Below, one piece after another: positions 4,364 through 5,666 of a stretch of DNA of 5,666 nt (position 1 is the stretch's first letter; the number at the start of each line of letters is the position of its first letter). This DNA comes from a bacterium (GTDB lineage: Bacteria; Omnitrophota; Gorgyraeia; Velamenicoccales; JABMQK01). A model generated the notes under the pieces. That model did not search any database. It saw only the letters and a list, made by a program, of their open reading frames with translations, and was not told where the DNA came from. The position numbers and the translations under genes are program-made. The stretch is from positions 1-5,666 of the forward strand of contig JABMQK010000002.1 of assembly GCA_013203265.1 (NCBI GenBank), in the 5' to 3' direction.

Positions 4364-5593
4364 CTATAAATAATGTCCGAGCTTTGATTTTTTTGTCTCA
4401 AGATACTTTTTATTTATTTTGTTTGCAGGTATCATTAAAGAAACCCGCTCAGAGATATGCAAACCATAACCTTCCAAGCCAACTACTTTCTTAGGATTGT
4501 TTGTCAGCAATCGAATTCTTTCAATCCCTAAATCCACTAAAATCTGGGCACCGATCCCGTAATCCCTTAAATCAGCCTCAAATCCCAAGGCCTCATTTGC
4601 CTCTACCGTATCGAGGCCTTTGTCCTGTAAATTATAAGCTCGAATCTTATTTACGAGGCCAATCCCTCTACCTTCCTGACTCATGTATAAAATAATACCT
4701 CTGCCTTCCTTACTAATCAATTGTAAAGCCTTCTTTAATTGTGCGCCACAATCACATTTTAAAGAACCGAAGACATCTCCGGTTAGACATTCTGAATGTA
4801 CCCTAACCATAATCGGACTTTTGTCCTGGCCTTCTTTGATTTTTTCTCCGCCTAAAACCAAAGCAATATGATTTAACTTATCAATTGCAGACTCATAAAC
4901 CAACATCTCAAACTTGCCAAATTCTGTAGGTAAAAAAGTTTTAGCGATACATTTAACCAGAATCTCTTTCTTTCGGCGAAACTCTATAAGATTTTCTGTA
5001 GTGCAAATTTTCAAGTTGTGCTTTCTTGAAAATTCTAACAATTGTGGTAATCTCGCCATAGAGCCATCTTCATTCATAATTTCGCAGATAACTCCTGCCG
5101 CATAAAGACCAGATAATTTCATTAAATCAACAGCTGCCTCAGTATGTCCTGCCCTGACCAAAACTCCCCCCTTACTTGACTTTAAAGGAAATATATGTCC
5201 TGGTCGGACTAAATCTTCAGGTTTTGTCTGCGGATTAATTAACACCTCTACTGTTCTTGCGCGATCAAAAGCAGAAATGCCAGTCGTAATTCCAGTTCTT
5301 GCATCAACTGAAATCATCCAAGCTGTGGAATAGGGGTCGCGGGTATTAATATTTTCCTGATAATAAGGAGAAACCATTGGGAATAAACTAAGCTCTTTTA
5401 ATCTCTCTTCTTCCATAGGCACACAGATAAGCCCCCGGGCATATTTAGCCATAAAGTTAATATGTTCTGCTGTAGCAAATGCCGCTGGTATAATTAAATC
5501 ACCTTCATTCTCGCGATCTGCATCATCAATAACAACAACCATCTTGCCAATTTTTAAATCATTAATAATCTCTGTAATCGTATTAAACTTCAT
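4364..5593 (-). CDS. ribBA: Bifunctional DHBP synthase / GTP cyclohydrolase II RibBA
   Basis: The fusion makes both riboflavin precursors: 3,4-dihydroxy-2-butanone 4-phosphate from ribulose 5-phosphate, and the diaminopyrimidine from GTP. The N-terminal RibB domain (about 1-205) has DDADRENEGD (23-32), RAGHTEA (147-153) with catalytic His150, and Glu171 before NEDGSM. The C-terminal RibA domain (about 210-409) has HSEC (266-269), TGD (271-273) and CDC (280-282), giving zinc ligands Cys269, Cys280 and Cys282. QEGRGIGL (306-313), DTVEAN (328-333), DYGIGAQ (344-350) and TNNPKK (364-369) follow. The 409-aa length is normal. I start at the ATG at 5591-5593 because GAGGAG lies 4 nt upstream and MKFNTITEII fits the family. 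An in-frame GTG at 5644 would add 17 unrelated residues. It is the first rib gene visible. Confidence 0.97.
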   Translation of the reverse strand: MKFNTITEIINDLKIGKMVVVIDDADRENEGDLIIPAAFATAEHINFMAKYARGLICVPMEEERLKELSLFPMVSPYYQENINTRDPYSTAWMISVDARTGITTGISAFDRARTVEVLINPQTKPEDLVRPGHIFPLKSSKGGVLVRAGHTEAAVDLMKLSGLYAAGVICEIMNEDGSMARLPQLLEFSRKHNLKICTTENLIEFRRKKEILVKCIAKTFLPTEFGKFEMLVYESAIDKLNHIALVLGGEKIKEGQDKSPIMVRVHSECLTGDVFGSLKCDCGAQLKKALQLISKEGRGIILYMSQEGRGIGLVNKIRAYNLQDKGLDTVEANEALGFEADLRDYGIGAQILVDLGIERIRLLTNNPKKVVGLEGYGLHISERVSLMIPANKINKKYLETKKSKLGHYL

Positions 5594-5597
5594 TTTT

Positions 5598-5603
5598 CTC
5601 CTC
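5598..5603 (-). promoter_or_regulatory. Ribosome-binding site deciding the ribBA start
   Basis: GAGGAG followed by AAAA precedes the ATG at 5591-5593 and has no counterpart before the upstream in-frame GTG. CTCATTTGAG (5601-5610 on the plus strand reads CTCAAATGAG) is a small palindrome overlapping this site. Confidence 0.7.
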
Positions 5604-5640
5604 AAATGAGACCACAACTTATGGAATGAAATCCAGATAG

Positions 5641-5666
5641 GCACTCACTTCGTACTTCGACTTCGC
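5641..5666. repeat. Tandem ACTTCG repeat cut by the window edge
   Basis: ACTTCG occurs three times in the last 20 bases (5647-5652, 5654-5659, 5660-5665). The segment resembles the TTCGCTTCGCTC loops seen elsewhere in the window and could be the left half of another palindromic repeat. GGCACT at 5640-5645 may be a stem arm whose partner lies outside. The rest of the ribBA leader (5594-5640) holds no convincing promoter or riboswitch. Confidence 0.35.

Noticed and set aside
5594..5644. Upstream GTG start for ribBA adding 17 residues
   Set aside because: The extra residues do not resemble the family N terminus, and the strong GAGGAG site points to the ATG at 5591-5593.
5594..5666. Partial FMN riboswitch before ribBA
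   Set aside because: Only a CTGGAT hexamer resembles the 3' portion. The CGACAG-type and other conserved blocks are absent in the visible part.

Overview
This AT-rich bacterial window is almost entirely one riboflavin-biosynthesis gene cluster. Every gene in it lies on the minus strand, so it reads from right to left. In transcription order the genes are ribBA (4364-5593), ribH (3784-4251), nusB (3286-3702), a PHP-family phosphoesterase (2470-3285), ribD (1365-2477) and ribE (771-1358). After a promoter come tRNA-Pro(CGG) (403-481) and a small acylphosphatase gene (36-311). The coding families are recognised with high confidence from intact catalytic and metal-binding motifs. No gene appears broken and no transposase, CRISPR array or phage gene is visible.

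The rib genes cover the route from GTP and ribulose 5-phosphate to riboflavin. RibBA supplies the pyrimidine and the four-carbon unit, and RibD deaminates and reduces the pyrimidine. RibH makes lumazine and RibE converts it to riboflavin. The one step with no dedicated gene is dephosphorylation of the ribitylaminopyrimidine phosphate. A PHP phosphoesterase sits inside the operon, abutting nusB and overlapping ribD, and is a natural candidate for that step, although this is inference. nusB next to ribH is a common bacterial arrangement. nusB/PHP, PHP/ribD and ribD/ribE are separated by 0, -8 and 6 nt, which indicates translational coupling.

All larger gaps (downstream of ribBA, ribH, ribE, the tRNA and the acylphosphatase) hold inverted repeats. 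Several have long perfect stems, two tandem pairs share junction bases, and two carry the same 12-nt loop, GAGCGAAGCGAA, between unlike stems. The gap upstream of the tRNA is the most unusual. A well-formed promoter fires into a 15-nt copy of the tRNA 5' end, then about 130 nt of hairpin-rich sequence, and only then the intact tRNA gene. This looks like a small palindromic element inserted with duplication of the tRNA 5' end.

Taxonomy is uncertain. AT-rich coding sequence, a fused RibBA, a CCA-encoded tRNA and GCGAAGCGAA-type intergenic palindromes would fit an uncultivated lineage such as Omnitrophota, but the window alone cannot settle it. The operon leader lies mostly beyond the right edge. 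The 73 nt that are visible show no FMN riboswitch.
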